In this document: piece after piece, positions 37,974 to 49,172 of the stretch
How the letters are laid out: the number at the start of each line of letters is the position of its first letter
Numbering within the stretch: the first letter of the stretch is position 1
Translations under genes and position numbers: made by a program
Assembly: GCA_011523055.1 (NCBI GenBank)
Contig: WTHQ01000039.1
Span: 155,524-210,438 of the forward strand
Length of the DNA: 54,915 bases
Direction of reading: 5' to 3'
Source of the DNA: Methanobacteriota archaeon
GTDB taxonomy: Archaea; Thermoplasmatota; Poseidoniia; Poseidoniales; Thalassarchaeaceae
The notes under the pieces: model-generated
Database searches by the model: none
Told to the model about the DNA's origin: nothing
What the model saw: only the letters and a program-made list of their open reading frames with translations

Positions 37974-38339
37974 ATGAGTAAAAAGAACAGGAAGACCAAT
38001 GATGCCTTGATCGCCTTGATCGGCGATTTGAAGGCAAAGAGCAGGTCTACTGGTGCCGCTATATGGCGAGACGTAGCTCATCGGTTGGAATCCAGCCGAA
38101 GCAACTGGGCCGAGCCGAACCTGAGCCGACTGTCGAGAACTGCCACTGGCGACGAGACCATACTCGTCCCTGGCAAGCTACTGGGCAGCGGCGATGTGTC
38201 CGGCGCCCCAAACGTCGCCGCATACAGCATGAGTGCCGGAGCCCGCTCCAAGATCGAAGCCGCAGGCGGGCGCGCGATGACAATCCGTGACCTGATGGAT
38301 GACAATCCGAATGGAACGGGGGTGAGGATACTTGGATAA
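37974..38339 (+). CDS. rpl18e: Ribosomal protein eL18 (L18e)
   Basis: An archaeal/eukaryotic large-subunit protein, 121 residues. The sequence SKKNRKTNDALIALIGDL, the central LSRLSRTATGDETILVPGKLLG and the end AGGRAMTIRDLMDDNPNG are conserved. A gagggag ribosome site is seven or so bases before the ATG. It opens the operon rpl18e-rpl13-rps9-rpoN and overlaps rpl13 by 8 bases. Confidence 0.96.
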   Translation: MSKKNRKTNDALIALIGDLKAKSRSTGAAIWRDVAHRLESSRSNWAEPNLSRLSRTATGDETILVPGKLLGSGDVSGAPNVAAYSMSAGARSKIEAAGGRAMTIRDLMDDNPNGTGVRILG

Positions 38340-38817
38340 TTCCAGCACACTGGTGTTCGACGCCAAGGACAAGGTGCTCGGCCGGTTGGCCAGTCACGTG
38401 GCAAGCACCCTCTTGGTAACCCGCCGGGAAGGAAGCCCGACGAAAGTGATCATCATCAATGCCGAAGACGCCATTGTGACCGGGTCAAAGGACAGAGTTC
38501 TAGCTGACTATGACAGGAAATACAAGCTCAACCACCCAAGGAAGGGCCCCTTCTTCCCGAGGATGCCGGACATGATACTGAAGAGGACCGTCAGAGGCAT
38601 GCTCCCTTACCAGAAGAAGTCCAGTGGGAGGCAGGCCTTCAAGGATTTGAGGGTCATGATAGGGACCCCCAGCAACTTGAACGGTGAAAGCCTCCCAGAG
38701 GGACACGAATGGGGAGACACCACCAAGATCGACCGCCCACTCCCGGATAGCTTCGTTAGACTCGGGGACATAAGCAAGCACTTGGGCGCAAAAACCTCGC
38801 GATGGAGTGATGCATGA
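38332..38817 (+). CDS. rpl13: Ribosomal protein uL13
   Basis: Large-subunit protein, 161 residues. It has [14 protein letters not shown], the [22 protein letters not shown] block and the C-terminal helix of archaeal uL13. The start is taken at the TTG at 38332, overlapping rpl18e by 8 bases; ggtgagg stands 4-10 bases upstream. A GTG at 38353 is possible but would cut the first residues. Its stop overlaps rps9 by 4 bases. Confidence 0.95.
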   Translation: MDNSSTLVFDAKDKVLGRLASHVASTLLVTRREGSPTKVIIINAEDAIVTGSKDRVLADYDRKYKLNHPRKGPFFPRMPDMILKRTVRGMLPYQKKSSGRQAFKDLRVMIGTPSNLNGESLPEGHEWGDTTKIDRPLPDSFVRLGDISKHLGAKTSRWSDA

Positions 38818-39254
38818 TGGCAAAGAGGCAGAAGAAACAGACCGTCCAGACCAGTGGCAAGAGAAAGACCGCGGTCGCAAGGGCTACCGTGAGAGAGGGG
38901 AAGGGAAGGATCAGAGTCAACTCCAAGCCAATTCACATTATGGAGCCAGAATTGGCGCGCAGAAAGGCACTCGAGCCCGTCCAGATCGCAGAGGCGATGA
39001 ACAGGCTGTCGACTGTTGACATTAACGTAGACGTCGCGGGTGGCGGCATTATGGGTCAGGTGGACGCAGTGAGGACCGCTATCGCAAGAGGCCTCGTTCA
39101 CTTCAATGACGGAGGCGCAGGGATCGACGAAGAACTCAGAGACGAGTTCCTCAGATTCGACAGGACACTGCTCGTTAACGACCCCCGACGGAAAGAGCCC
39201 AAGCACCAAATGGGCAGAGGAGCCCGGAAGAAGTGGCAGAAATCGTACAGGTGA
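38814..39254 (+). CDS. rps9: Ribosomal protein uS9
   Basis: Small-subunit protein, 146 residues, with [17 protein letters not shown] near the start, [21 protein letters not shown] in the middle and the basic tail [13 protein letters not shown] that reaches toward the P-site tRNA. The start overlaps the rpl13 stop (ATGATGG context), so it is translationally coupled. Confidence 0.96.
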   Translation: MMAKRQKKQTVQTSGKRKTAVARATVREGKGRIRVNSKPIHIMEPELARRKALEPVQIAEAMNRLSTVDINVDVAGGGIMGQVDAVRTAIARGLVHFNDGGAGIDEELRDEFLRFDRTLLVNDPRRKEPKHQMGRGARKKWQKSYR

Positions 39255-39260
39255 ATTGAG

Positions 39261-39467
39261 ATGTTGATACCCATTAGATGTTGGAGTTGTGGGAAGGTAG
39301 TTGCCCACCTATACAAGAAATACAACGAGAGGACAATCGCGGGCGAAAACCCCGAAGAAGTACTTGACGACCTTAAGCTACAGCGGTACTGCTGCAGGAG
39401 GATGTTCGTGGGCCATATCGACCTGATCGATGACATCGCCCCATTCAGCCTACCTCGCGATAACTGA
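39261..39467 (+). CDS. rpoN: RNA polymerase subunit RpoN (Rpb10)
   Basis: A 68-residue zinc-binding subunit of archaeal RNA polymerase (Rpb10 homolog). It has the characteristic PIRCWSCGKVV and RYCCRRM cysteine pairs. It lies six bases after rps9 and completes the conserved archaeal cluster. The tRNA-Pro gene follows in the same direction after 45 bases. Confidence 0.95.
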   Translation: MLIPIRCWSCGKVVAHLYKKYNERTIAGENPEEVLDDLKLQRYCCRRMFVGHIDLIDDIAPFSLPRDN

Positions 39468-39487
39468 TCGCATCGGCAAGGCTTTGA

Positions 39488-42564
<3,077 letters not shown>

Positions 42565-42618
42565 GATGTCCCATGACCGGAAGACCGACATAACCATTGG
42601 GATGCTTGAGGGTCGGGG

Positions 42619-43800
42619 ATGAGAAGTATGCACGAGAAATCCCCTGGGCACCAACTTTCACCATCTTCCTGGAACAGATACGAGCAATGTCCGAGAAAGT
42701 ACTGGCTATCTCGGCAAAAACTACCCAAAAAAGCCAGTATGCCTGCCTCATTGGGGAATGCGGTGCACAACTCATTGGAGGATATATGTAATCTCGATCT
42801 CAACGACAGAGCCCAAGACGAATCAGGATGGCTACCAGTAACTTCGAAAGAAATACTGGACAGACAATGGAGCATTGAGAAGGAGGCTTTTCTGTCATCG
42901 CCAAGGCACCCCAGTTGGAAAGACGAACTAATCTCCAAAGCCTACCAGGGGCTGCTCGGGGCCCTGAAAATGCTGGTTGGGAAGTCTGACTTACCAAACC
43001 GGGAGCTCTCCGATATCACGGTATGGCAATGGAAACACGTGCAATCTCGAGTACTTGCAAGCGAGGGAACATTGGAATCAGATTGTGGGAGACTGATGGG
43101 TAGATTGGACCTGCTGATAGACGATGTAGACGACAAAGGGCGAACAAAGGGTTGGATCGTCGCGGATCTCAAGACAGGCAGGCCACCCACAGGAGATCTA
43201 GACCCGAAGGTCAATCGACAACTCCTGTTCTACCGTGACTTGCTGAAGATGGGCAGGTCTGAACATCCTGACATCAGGGCAGAGGGATGGTATTCATCTG
43301 ATCAGACCACCCATGAGGCAACTGGCCCGAATGTCATCGATGATGCCCTTGTAGCCTGGGAGGCAACCAAGCCCAGCCAGATTCCATTGGAGGGGAGACC
43401 TGGGGATTTTGCATGCAGATTCTGTGATTGGAAGGCATGGTGCCCGATATGGTGGAAAGCCACAACAGACGGCACTCTGAACAACAATGGAACATTCAGA
43501 GACGAGGTAGTCAGGATAATCAGCTATGACGAGACTGGGGGCGCTGGATTGTTGGAGAGATCAGTCGCTGTTGATGAGATTGGAACACTCGCTCCATCCT
43601 CGGAGAGGCTCGGCTTCATAGTGAGGGATCGAGCAAAGCTTCAGCTCGACAGTCTGATCGAAGAAGGTTATGATGGGGCGGTATTCATTGGAGGCGCAAG
43701 GATGACAACCAAGGTCCTCAATCTCGGAGATTGGAGTGAGATACTGAAATGGCGACCCTTGTTGGAAGGCACCGGGATCAACCAACGTAATTCGACCTGA
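42619..43800 (+). CDS. RecB/Cas4-like PD-(D/E)XK exonuclease with Fe-S cluster
   Basis: A 393-residue single-strand nuclease-like protein of the PDDEXK_1 family. The N-terminal LSPSSWNRYEQCPRKYWL, GNAVHNSLED, GRLDLLID and VADLKTGRPP blocks include the active-site Asp and DLK. Four Cys (C24, C266, C269, C275; the last three in CRFCDWKAWC) match the Fe-S cluster arrangement of Cas4 and AddB/RecB-type nucleases. No CRISPR array or cas1 is in the window, so a repair role is more likely than CRISPR adaptation. Its 3' end overlaps by 23 bases the convergent ExoX-like gene. Confidence 0.88.
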   Translation: MRSMHEKSPGHQLSPSSWNRYEQCPRKYWLSRQKLPKKASMPASLGNAVHNSLEDICNLDLNDRAQDESGWLPVTSKEILDRQWSIEKEAFLSSPRHPSWKDELISKAYQGLLGALKMLVGKSDLPNRELSDITVWQWKHVQSRVLASEGTLESDCGRLMGRLDLLIDDVDDKGRTKGWIVADLKTGRPPTGDLDPKVNRQLLFYRDLLKMGRSEHPDIRAEGWYSSDQTTHEATGPNVIDDALVAWEATKPSQIPLEGRPGDFACRFCDWKAWCPIWWKATTDGTLNNNGTFRDEVVRIISYDETGGAGLLERSVAVDEIGTLAPSSERLGFIVRDRAKLQLDSLIEEGYDGAVFIGGARMTTKVLNLGDWSEILKWRPLLEGTGINQRNST

Positions 43801-44542
43801 GCCACTCCCTTTCCCCCTCTTCGAGTGGGCTTGACCTAGATAGGAGCCAATTTCCATATGCCGGGTCTCTGGACATGATCGTGGGGAAAGCAAGACCAGA
43901 ATACTTGCCGAAAGAAATCACAGATCCCTCGTGAAAATCCCCATCCCTCAAATTCAGGTCGCCATCAGACCCCATTGATTGTGTGCCCTCATCGAAAGCA
44001 CCCTCAGCTAAATCGGGGTATTCCTCCAATATCTTCCACAGGAGAACCAGGGTCGCAGCTGCATCAGCATCAGCACTGTGCGCTCGATCAAGAATAATCC
44101 CATAACGACTGCAGAGTGAGCCAAGCGTGTGCCTACCGGGAATTCTCAATGTTCTTGCAAGCTCAAGGGTATCTATCATTCTGTAGGGCTTAGGTAGGCT
44201 CCTGCCACATCTGATGTACTCCATTTCGAGAAACTTCCAATCAAACTTCCTTAGATTGTGCCCGACTACGACTGCATCCCCCAAGAGCCCCGAAATCACC
44301 TCTGTGTGCCCTTTGAAGGGTGTATGTCCCTGGACATCCTTGTTTGTGATGCCGTGGACCCGTGTCGAGGATGGGGGAATTGGCATGCAAGGATCTACCA
44401 GGGAATCTATGACTACCCTCTCTCCATTGGCATCCACACCCACGAATGCATATTGCACAATCCTGTCCTTGCGTGGATTTAGGCCAGTAGTTTCAGTATC
44501 GAAACCAAGGACATTGAATCCCGAAAACGCATCCACATCCAT
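43778..44542 (-). CDS. DnaQ/ExoX-like 3'-5' exonuclease
   Basis: A 254-residue DEDDh exonuclease. Motifs: FDTETTGLNP (Exo I), VVGHNLRKFDWKF (Exo II region), and HSADADAAATLVLLW (Exo III with the catalytic His-x-Asp). The C-terminal ~50 residues (ISFGKYSGLAFPTIMSRDPAYGNWL) are the small domain seen at the end of ExoX-type proteins. The start at 44542 has an aggag site; a longer frame at 44614 would add a basic extension and share its start with the divergent gene. Located next to LigA and the RecB-like nuclease. Confidence 0.9.
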   Translation of the reverse strand: MDVDAFSGFNVLGFDTETTGLNPRKDRIVQYAFVGVDANGERVVIDSLVDPCMPIPPSSTRVHGITNKDVQGHTPFKGHTEVISGLLGDAVVVGHNLRKFDWKFLEMEYIRCGRSLPKPYRMIDTLELARTLRIPGRHTLGSLCSRYGIILDRAHSADADAAATLVLLWKILEEYPDLAEGAFDEGTQSMGSDGDLNLRDGDFHEGSVISFGKYSGLAFPTIMSRDPAYGNWLLSRSSPLEEGEREWLRSNYVG

Positions 44543-44612
44543 CGGGCGACGTCTCCTGTGTTGATGGTTACGGCGTGAGAAGGGCTTTGAATAACCGCCT
44601 ATTCCAGTAGCC

Positions 44613-44966
44613 ATGGTGAAGTCAATTGAAATCACGAAGTCTTCGATCAGAGAGCGCTTGATCATCGACTCTGAAGTGTGGATGGACCACCCTGATGACC
44701 ATGACTTCCAACCAAGGGCCTCGATCGAGGGCAGGGTGCTTTCGATACACAACGCTGGTGGGCCAATCGAGCCAGCCCATATCGAACTCAGCGACGAGGA
44801 GTACCTAGTAGCCGAGAGGGACAGACTCATCGAGTTGAGAGTCAAGTTCGGAGTCACTGGGATGCACGGAGTACTGACCCACAAAAATCCGAACCCAAGA
44901 ACCGGTCCGAACGCCAAGAAACTTGCTGAGTCTAGATGGAAAACACTTCTCCCATTGAGCCTGTGA
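44613..44966 (+). CDS. Hypothetical protein
   Basis: A 117-residue soluble protein with a strand-rich N-terminal half (VKSIEITKSSIRERLIIDSEVW) and a basic C-terminal stretch (HKNPNPRTGPNAKKLAESRWK). I do not recognise it. A TATA-like ttgaataac lies about 20-25 bases upstream, so it may be leaderless. It precedes the first tRNA-Arg gene by 43 bases. Confidence 0.6.
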   Translation: MVKSIEITKSSIRERLIIDSEVWMDHPDDHDFQPRASIEGRVLSIHNAGGPIEPAHIELSDEEYLVAERDRLIELRVKFGVTGMHGVLTHKNPNPRTGPNAKKLAESRWKTLLPLSL

Positions 44967-44978
44967 CGACCGTCGACA

Positions 44979-44983
44979 TTATA
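44979..44983 (+). promoter_or_regulatory. TATA element of the first tRNA-Arg gene
   Basis: ttata lies 27-31 bases upstream of the mature tRNA start at 45010, the usual archaeal tRNA spacing. Confidence 0.45.
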
Positions 44984-45009
44984 CCGAATTTGGAAATGGG
45001 AGACGCATT

Positions 45010-45086
45010 GGACCCATAGTGTAGCCTGGATATCACACGAGCTTGCGGAGCTTGTAACCCGTGTTCGAATCGCGGTGGGTCCGCCA
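45010..45086 (+). tRNA. tRNA-Arg (anticodon GCG), CCA encoded
   Basis: Acceptor ggaccca/tgggtcc, T arm ccgtg-ttcgaat-cgcgg, anticodon stem cgagc/gcttg with loop ttgcgga gives anticodon GCG. CCA is encoded. The body is nearly identical to the next tRNA, except for the anticodon arm. Confidence 0.9.
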
Positions 45087-45135
45087 CATGATCCAGATTC
45101 TTCTGGAGGAAATCTACAGCCAAGCTGCAATCCGT

Positions 45136-45140
45136 TTTAA
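45136..45140 (+). promoter_or_regulatory. TATA element of the second tRNA-Arg gene
   Basis: ttttaa at this position is again 26-30 bases upstream of the tRNA start at 45165, the same spacing as for the first copy. Confidence 0.4.
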
Positions 45141-45164
45141 TCGAGGCCTGACCTCGAAGGGGTT

Positions 45165-45241
45165 GGACCCATAGTGTAGCCTGGATATCACTCTAGCCTC
45201 CGGAGCTGGAAACCCGTGTTCGAATCGCGGTGGGTCCGCCA
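45165..45241 (+). tRNA. tRNA-Arg (anticodon CCG), CCA encoded
   Basis: Same acceptor, D-arm and T-arm sequences as the tRNA at 45010. The anticodon stem ctagc/gctgg encloses ctccgga, giving CCG. The pair probably arose by duplication and anticodon-arm divergence. CCA encoded. Confidence 0.92.
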
Positions 45242-45262
45242 TCATCCAGCACCAATCCTCAA

Positions 45263-47665
45263 TCATTCTTCCTCGTACTGGTAATCCTCATCATACTCCT
45301 CGTGATAGTCGTATTCATCATCTTGGATTCTTGTCCTTCGCCTCGGTTTCTTACTCCCTTTATTCAGCATAGTCTGCAAGACGAACAGCCCTCCTAGGCA
45401 GACGACAATCGCTCCCATTACGGGGAAGAGTGGGAAACTCTCGAGGTCCTCCTTGGTCTGAACCTCTGAATCATACGGCCTGTAGTCTGAGTTGTCACCT
45501 ACCCCGTCCAAATCAGAGTCCTTTGACTCGTCAGGATTCATGGGGAACTTGTCATTATTGTCTCCAACACCGTCCCCATCAGTGTCCTTCCACTCGGACT
45601 GAAGATTTGGGAACGCATCCTCGTTGTCGCCGAAGCCATCTCCGTCGGAGTCAGAGGATTCAGAGGGGTCATCGGGGAACACGTCAGCATTGTCCCCCAC
45701 TCCGTCACTATCCGAGTCCACAGTTTCAGTACTATCATATGGGAAAGCATCGCCATTGTCACCGACCCCGTCCCCGTCCGAGTCAACGGTCTCGCTAGGG
45801 TCGTTTGGGAAGGCGTCACTGTTGTCCCCGAAACCGTCACCGTCCGAGTCCTGTGTTTCAAGGGGATTGCTAGGGAACGCATCGGCATTGTTACCTACCC
45901 CATCACCATCCATGTCTCCAGTTTCAGTTTCGTCGTTTGGGAAGGCATCCCCGTTGTCCCCGACCCCGTCCCCGTCCGAGTCAACGGTCTCATATGGATT
46001 CAGAGGAAACGCGTCTGCGTTGTCCCCAACCCCGTCTCCATCGGAGTCAATCGATTCAGCAGGGTCATTTGGAAACACATCGGCATTGTCCCCGACCCCG
46101 TCCCCGTCTCGATCACGCCAATCCGTTGAATCCATTGGGAATGCATCTGAGTTATCTCCATAGCCATCTCCGTCCGTATCCGTCGTTTCAGATGGGTCGC
46201 CGGGGAACGCGTCGGCATTGTTGCCTACACCATCCCCATCGGTGTCAATTGTCTCATTGGGATCGTTCGGGAAAGCATCACCATTGTCACCAATTCCATC
46301 ACCATCGCTGTCAGCCCATTCACCTGGCCACAAGGGAAAAGCATCGCCATTGTCACCGACCCCGTCCCCGTCCGAGTCAACGGTCTCAAGCGGATCCTGG
46401 GGGAACACGTCAGCATTGTCCCCCACTCCGTCACCATCTGTGTCGAACCATTCATTAGGGTCGTTCGGGAACACATCCATTGGGAAGCAGTACCCGTCTC
46501 CGTCACTGTCTCTCCATTCGGTCGGGTCGTTATCGCACTCATCTGTATTCGAACCTACCCCGTCTCCATCGGCATCCAACCACTCGTCTGGGTTGTAGAT
46601 GAATGCGTCTACGTCGTCTCGGTATCCATCTCCATCTGAGTCCCGAACGAAGCCTTGTATGGCCCAATCAAATGCCTCGTCCGCCCAAACACTAGGTCCA
46701 TCGAATGGGAAGAAATCATTGTGCATTCCATCATTTATTCTCCAGTGGGAAACTCTCTCTCCAGAGCCGCAGTTGGGATAGTCGAACACATCAGTTTCAA
46801 TTCCAGGTAGTTGAGAGGAAAGATCCAGGCTTCCCTGAAAAACACGATTTTGGTCGCACCCGTATCTGTTTGCCCAGTTTGAAAGAGTGGTGTTCGCCCC
46901 GGGATGTGGCGATGGACCAATTGGATTGCCTGCCATAGAGACCTGGGGAGCGCCGTCGTAATCGACGTAATCGTCCTCTGTTGCATGAACGTGAAGGATG
47001 TCCGGACTACCCGTGTTCAAGCACTTGTTGAAATCATTCCATGTTACTCCGTTCAGCGCCACGATTGATTTTATCATGTAGCCTTTCTCACATGCCATTC
47101 TATGGCTCATGAAGGCTCCGTTGGAGAATCCGATGAAGATAATCCCCTCGGGATCCGCACCGTAGTTTTGCACAGCATCGTCAACAATAGATTCCAGCCA
47201 GCTCACATCATCAGTGTATGTTGGCCCCCATGATCCACCTTGAATGCAGCATGCATCAGTAGCGTTCCAGAAGCGTGGTAGTGGGAAGGCTTGCATGTGC
47301 CTAAGACCATCGGGTTTCAGGAGTAGATGCTCGTTTTCGTGAACGCTTTCTGTTAGTACCATTCTATCTACTATCCTCTGTCCATATCCTCCGAATCCAT
47401 GCAATGCAACGACGAGCGGTAACGGGCGCGAGTAATCATGGCCACCCGGCATTTCGAGGACCGCAGTGCGATCCGACGGACCGACGGTTACAGTAGTGTG
47501 GGCTGCTGTGTATTGTATTGGCGATCCTGTATCCGAAGAAGTGTAGTTTTTGGTTTGCTCTTGAAATTCGATCTCAGAAGCAGACATCATCGAGGAAATC
47601 GATACAAAGACTATCATCACAGCCATTAGAAGGGCCGTCTTCCTTTGCCTAACGCGGGTTTGCAT
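45263..47665 (-). CDS. Secreted PHB-depolymerase-like esterase with Ca-binding repeat stalk
   Basis: An 800-residue exported protein. A signal peptide (residues about 1-30) is followed by an alpha/beta-hydrolase of the polyhydroxybutyrate-depolymerase/feruloyl-esterase type (about 45-340): PLVVALHGFGG (oxyanion side), IGFSNGAF (nucleophile Ser), an acid in HATEDDYVDYDG and the His in GMHNDF. Then an array of 18 units of 22 residues (342-737) built on DSDGDGVGDN.DAFP.DP.ET, thrombospondin-type-3-like, and a C-terminal membrane helix (about 746-765) with an acidic tail. It would sit outside the cell on a Ca-stabilised stalk; the substrate (polyester or carbohydrate ester) is unknown. The minus-strand TATA is 25 bases from the ATG. 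Confidence 0.9.
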   Translation of the reverse strand: MQTRVRQRKTALLMAVMIVFVSISSMMSASEIEFQEQTKNYTSSDTGSPIQYTAAHTTVTVGPSDRTAVLEMPGGHDYSRPLPLVVALHGFGGYGQRIVDRMVLTESVHENEHLLLKPDGLRHMQAFPLPRFWNATDACCIQGGSWGPTYTDDVSWLESIVDDAVQNYGADPEGIIFIGFSNGAFMSHRMACEKGYMIKSIVALNGVTWNDFNKCLNTGSPDILHVHATEDDYVDYDGAPQVSMAGNPIGPSPHPGANTTLSNWANRYGCDQNRVFQGSLDLSSQLPGIETDVFDYPNCGSGERVSHWRINDGMHNDFFPFDGPSVWADEAFDWAIQGFVRDSDGDGYRDDVDAFIYNPDEWLDADGDGVGSNTDECDNDPTEWRDSDGDGYCFPMDVFPNDPNEWFDTDGDGVGDNADVFPQDPLETVDSDGDGVGDNGDAFPLWPGEWADSDGDGIGDNGDAFPNDPNETIDTDGDGVGNNADAFPGDPSETTDTDGDGYGDNSDAFPMDSTDWRDRDGDGVGDNADVFPNDPAESIDSDGDGVGDNADAFPLNPYETVDSDGDGVGDNGDAFPNDETETGDMDGDGVGNNADAFPSNPLETQDSDGDGFGDNSDAFPNDPSETVDSDGDGVGDNGDAFPYDSTETVDSDSDGVGDNADVFPDDPSESSDSDGDGFGDNEDAFPNLQSEWKDTDGDGVGDNNDKFPMNPDESKDSDLDGVGDNSDYRPYDSEVQTKEDLESFPLFPVMGAIVVCLGGLFVLQTMLNKGSKKPRRRTRIQDDEYDYHEEYDEDYQYEEE
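45455..46642 (-). repeat. Coding array of 18 x 66-bp units
   Basis: Eighteen direct repeat units of 22 codons, each based on DxDGDGVGDNxDAFPxDPxExx, run without a break. Some are almost identical at DNA level: a 50-base stretch is repeated exactly at 45744-45793 and 46338-46387, nine units apart, and another 35-base stretch recurs eleven units apart (45674 and 46400). This points to recent unit exchange or gene conversion. Confidence 0.93.
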
Positions 47666-47685
47666 GTTGTGCGAAATTTTCCGAG

Positions 47686-47694
47686 GATATATTT
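47686..47694 (-). promoter_or_regulatory. TATA box of the esterase gene
   Basis: aaatatatc on the minus strand is about 25 bases before the ATG at 47665, which predicts a leaderless message. Confidence 0.55.
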
Positions 47695-47763
47695 CTTTTT
47701 CGCAGGAAAAACAGATCTCAAAAAAGAACCATCTTCAGAATGTAACTCTTGTGCTGAACGGGC

Positions 47764-47773
47764 AATAATATAC
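47764..47773 (+). promoter_or_regulatory. TATA box of the small membrane protein gene
   Basis: ataatatact is 22-31 bases upstream of the ATG at 47795, with no ribosome site between; a leaderless transcript is likely. Confidence 0.5.
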
Positions 47774-47794
47774 TGATGGTACTCACAAAGCCAC

Positions 47795-48301
47795 ATGGCA
47801 AGGTATACGTTTCTAGGATTGATGATGCCACAGATGACCGCTGCTATAGGATATCTCCTAACGGCTCTAGGGTCCGTTTTCTGGCTTTTCACCGGATTTG
47901 TTACAGCACTGTTTCCAGCATTTTTCGGTGCCATTCTCGTGATATCCTCGATAGGATCCAAGGTCAAACCAGAAAAGAACGCAGTCTTCATGCACCTCGC
48001 GGTGTTTTCTTCCCTTGCCGCCACGACACTTGGAATCGCGACAATCGCCGTTAACCCGGAATGGGCAACCTCAGCTGCGGCAGTTGAGCAACTCCTTATG
48101 ACGATACTTTCTGGTACTCATTTGACGGTTTCATTAGCATCGTTCTCGTACGGCTCTCCATCCGAAGACAATGCCAGCAGAAGGTGCGGGCATGATGACG
48201 GCAAATGGGCCATTCCACTATCCAACAACACGGCGAATTACCCCTCTGCCAACGAGTCGTCAATTGCCGCCACGTTCCTCGTGACACCCCCTCCCAAATG
48301 A
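47795..48301 (+). CDS. Small membrane protein, C-terminus uncertain
   Basis: A 168-residue frame with four predicted membrane helices in the first ~130 residues. The core VTALFPAFFGAILVISSIGSK and AVFMHLAVFSSLA resembles a family of small unassigned membrane proteins in bacteria that end shortly after a LxxxSF motif. Here LASF is followed by a 45-residue polar extension. In the +1 frame the same bases encode RLSIRRQCQQKV and then stop (48193-48195), which would be a more usual end. Either the extension is real or there is a frameshift near 48150. Confidence 0.65.
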   Translation: MARYTFLGLMMPQMTAAIGYLLTALGSVFWLFTGFVTALFPAFFGAILVISSIGSKVKPEKNAVFMHLAVFSSLAATTLGIATIAVNPEWATSAAAVEQLLMTILSGTHLTVSLASFSYGSPSEDNASRRCGHDDGKWAIPLSNNTANYPSANESSIAATFLVTPPPK

Positions 48302-48357
48302 TTCGTCAAAGCCCGCTCGTGCACAAGCGATATGAGGACGAACACCAAACGAGGAAC

Positions 48358-48771
48358 ATGGCCTTCAGATCAACCCGGCCCATCGACTTTCCAATGGTCG
48401 ATCTTGCTGGGATAGTCTACTATCCCAGGTATTGGGACCTAGCCCATGTCTTTTTTGAGGAGGTCTGGGAGCCGCTGTGCGGCATTAGCTATCCAGACGT
48501 CCTAGCCAAGAAGCGACTTGCATTCCCCCTTGTCCACAGTGAGGCGAGCTTCCACCGCTCAATGAGCTACGGTGACGTAGCCCATTGTGAGATATCAATT
48601 GTCAAATTTGGGCACACATCAATAACTTGGAGGTTTCAAATCCGGAATCAGCTTGAGGACCTCTGTTGGAGCGCTGTGCAAACCACCGTCTGTACGAGCA
48701 TGGATTCGCTCACAGAGAAGGTAGAGTTACCAGAATGGGTCCGAACGGGCCTCAATCCAATCCTGGAGTGA
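48358..48771 (+). CDS. Hotdog-fold acyl-CoA thioesterase (YbgC/4HBT type)
   Basis: About 137 residues in the 4-hydroxybenzoyl-CoA thioesterase family. The N-terminal block PIDFPMVDLAGIVYYPRYW, with Asp and the following helix FFEEVW, fits the catalytic and hotdog-helix region. It probably hydrolyses a CoA thioester; the substrate is unknown. The ATG at 48358 with gagg upstream fits the family start; an ATG at 48298 would be 20 codons longer. It ends two bases before the convergent pentapeptide-repeat gene. Confidence 0.82.
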   Translation: MAFRSTRPIDFPMVDLAGIVYYPRYWDLAHVFFEEVWEPLCGISYPDVLAKKRLAFPLVHSEASFHRSMSYGDVAHCEISIVKFGHTSITWRFQIRNQLEDLCWSAVQTTVCTSMDSLTEKVELPEWVRTGLNPILE

Positions 48772-48773
48772 GT

Positions 48774-49172
48774 TCAGGGCTTCGGCCACTTCTTGCTTAG
48801 TGCTTTCCTCAGAGAATCATCCATCTTTGCATCCCACCAGTTAGCATCCCTCCAAATTGCATACCGCCCACGAATTCCCCTAAGGTCGGCTCCATTCATC
48901 CTCGCTCCCTGCAAGTTCGAAAGACTGAGCTTGGCTTTTGTGAATCTGGCATTCCTCATGTCAGATCCGTCCAAGGCGGCCTTCATTAAGTTGGAATTCT
49001 TGAAGGAAGCGCCCCGCATGTCCGCGCCGGAGAGGTCCGCACCCTCGAGGTCAGACCCGTCAAATATCGCGCGACGCAGGTCAGCACCAGCCAGGTCCTC
49101 TCCCCTGAGATCGGCCCTCACATGGGAGGTGTAAGACCAATCCTTACGAACCTCATTTTTCTCATTCGTCAC
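48774..49172 (-). CDS. Pentapeptide-repeat protein
   Basis: A 132-residue protein with about 16-18 consecutive A(D/N)LxX-type pentapeptides (ADLRG, ADLSG, ADMRG, SNLQG, ADLRG), forming a right-handed quadrilateral beta-helix. Such proteins may mimic DNA (as in gyrase protection by Qnr) or be structural; no evidence decides between them. Its start overlaps the upstream gene's stop by 4 bases. Confidence 0.88.
   Translation of the reverse strand: MTNEKNEVRKDWSYTSHVRADLRGEDLAGADLRRAIFDGSDLEGADLSGADMRGASFKNSNLMKAALDGSDMRNARFTKAKLSLSNLQGARMNGADLRGIRGRYAIWRDANWWDAKMDDSLRKALSKKWPKP

Noticed and set aside
42619-43800. Cas4 of a CRISPR system
   Set aside because: No cas1, cas2 or repeat array is present in the window; the protein is longer than typical Cas4 and lies among repair genes.
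43778-45130. A 450-codon open frame extending the ExoX-like gene to 45130
   Set aside because: The first 196 codons run antisense to the hypothetical gene and through a tRNA-Arg gene and show no domain; the real start is at 44542 with a ribosome site.
45430-46598. Long plus-strand frames opposite the esterase repeats
   Set aside because: They are repeats in the shadow frame of an Asp-rich coding array, with Pro/Ser-rich low complexity and no start signals.
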